A DNA stretch of 7,485 bases, taken from contig BTUC01000355.1 of assembly GCA_045863575.1 (NCBI GenBank), forward strand, positions 1 to 7,485, given 5' to 3'. Numbering within the stretch: position 1 is the first letter of the stretch; each line of letters opens with the position of its first letter. The stretch is from JAAXZI01 sp045863575 (lineage in GTDB: Bacteria > Planctomycetota > Phycisphaerae > UBA1845 > PWPN01). The position numbers and the translations under genes were made by a program. Below the pieces are notes generated by a model. It saw nothing but the letters and a program-made list of their open reading frames with translations. It was not told the DNA's origin and did no database searches. This document shows, piece by piece, positions 6,858-7,485 of the stretch.

Positions 6858-7199
6858 GTGACAAGCCGAGTTTTCGGTGACGTATTCCGTTTGTTCCTGG
6901 TCGTGGCGCTCTCTTGGGGAATAGCCTGTACGCCTTCCGCGCCAGAGGATGCAGAGGAGAGCGCCCAGACGCTGCCGTTGCCGTTTGACGGGTCCGTCGC
7001 TGCCGCTCTCGAAGCGGTTCCTGTCAGTGCACAGGCCCTGAGCCAGCATTACGTCGAACTGATCTTCGACCGGCCGGTGGGAGCGGAAGCGGAAGATCTG
7101 TCGCTATATGCGATTACGGCAACGGACGCTGCGCCCCTGGCCGTTATGGAGGTGCGTCGCCGCGGGACGGATGTCAAGCGTGTGCTGCTGGTCACATAA
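6858..7199 (+). CDS. Lipoprotein with SbsA/Big_5-like Ig domain, ended early by an in-frame TAA
   Basis: From the GTG at 6858 the frame gives 113 residues (118 from the ATG at 6843). The N-terminus has basic residues, a hydrophobic run VFRLFLVVALSWGIA and Cys24, fitting a lipoprotein signal with an atypical lipobox (G-I-A-C). The mature protein would be lipid-anchored at its N-terminus. After a linker rich in Ser, Pro and Glu (25-46), residues about 52-113 read as a bacterial Ig-like domain of the SbsA/Big_5 type: VELIFDRPVG, then LSLYAIT, PLAVMEV and RVLLVT. The TAA at 7197-7199 falls just before the strand that normally completes the domain, and that strand is present after the stop in the same frame. 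So this is either the first part of a broken gene or a truncated lipoprotein. The function is unknown; such Ig domains usually act as structural spacers in surface proteins. Confidence 0.7.
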   Translation: MTSRVFGDVFRLFLVVALSWGIACTPSAPEDAEESAQTLPLPFDGSVAAALEAVPVSAQALSQHYVELIFDRPVGAEAEDLSLYAITATDAAPLAVMEVRRRGTDVKRVLLVT

Positions 7200-7485
7200 A
7201 AGCAGCGGCCGGTGCACTACGAACTCTCGGTTCAGCAGTCTCAGGCGACCAACAAGATGATCAGGCAGGCGGCCACATCCAAAGATACGGTGGTTTTCGC
7301 CGGATCGACCACTATTGAGCCGTTCCTCGCCACCGCGATCGCCCTGACGCAGAATACGGTGCTCGTTACTTTCGGCGGGGCCATGGACAACAATGTCCTG
7401 CTGACCACCAACTACCAGATCGTCAACCCTGGCCTCACTGTTACGAATGCTGAGTACTACAACGCCGCAACCGGATCGAGCGTCG
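7200..7485 (+). pseudogene. Same-frame continuation of the Ig-domain lipoprotein after the TAA, open at the window edge
   Basis: The frame continues from 7200 to the window end (95 codons) with no further stop. It first reads RPVHYELSVQQ, the closing strand expected for the Ig domain begun before the stop. After a short linker a second domain of the same type starts: LTQNTVLVTFGGAMDN, then NYQIVNPGLTVTNAEYY. There is no Shine-Dalgarno sequence before the available in-frame starts (GTG 7212, ATG 7257), and a start at either would lack a signal peptide. I therefore read it as the downstream part of the gene starting at 6858, separated from it by a nonsense mutation or a sequencing error, with readthrough as a less likely option. 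Confidence 0.65.

Noticed and set aside
6698..6880. 60-codon plus-strand frame in the intergenic region
   Set aside because: No ribosome site or recognisable protein features, and it overlaps the better supported lipoprotein start in another frame.

Overview
The window looks like a piece of a GC-rich bacterial chromosome, most likely from the Planctomycetota (Phycisphaerae or a relative). The evidence is the style of its secreted proteins: a C-terminal dockerin-like tail of the ADFDxDGDxDxxDFxxFQxC type, DCDGNGVPDECD-type calcium repeats, 'choice-of-anchor Q' beta-helix modules ending in MGAYE, and an S1-type sulfatase beside them. This placement is an inference from protein style; there is no rRNA or marker gene here.

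Layout. Positions 1-781 (minus strand) hold the N-terminal 260 residues of a secreted sulfatase whose 3' end lies beyond the left edge. Positions 784-6465 (minus strand) hold one giant gene of 1,893 codons. It encodes a secreted modular protein: signal peptide, seven FG-GAP repeats (predicted beta-propeller), thrombospondin type 3-like calcium repeats, a legume (L-type) lectin domain with the full concanavalin A metal-ligand pattern, more calcium repeats, a first right-handed beta-helix, a Calx-beta-like domain, a second beta-helix, and a dockerin-like pair of calcium loops. The giant gene comes first in transcription and the sulfatase starts two bases after its stop codon, so the two very probably form one translationally coupled unit.

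Positions 6466-6857 form a divergent intergenic region. It carries a leftward promoter candidate with a perfect TATAAT and an overlapping 16-bp palindrome, and a weaker rightward candidate beginning TTGACA. From 6858 (plus strand, GTG start with a strong ribosome binding site) runs a lipoprotein with SbsA/Big_5-like Ig domains. Its reading frame is interrupted by a single in-frame TAA at 7197-7199, continues in the same frame with the same domain, and runs off the right edge.

Working model (inference): the giant protein is exported and binds glycans through its lectin domain, with calcium-stabilised linkers and beta-helix stalks, while the co-expressed sulfatase desulfates a bound or nearby polysaccharide. 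No mobile element, RNA gene or CRISPR array was seen.
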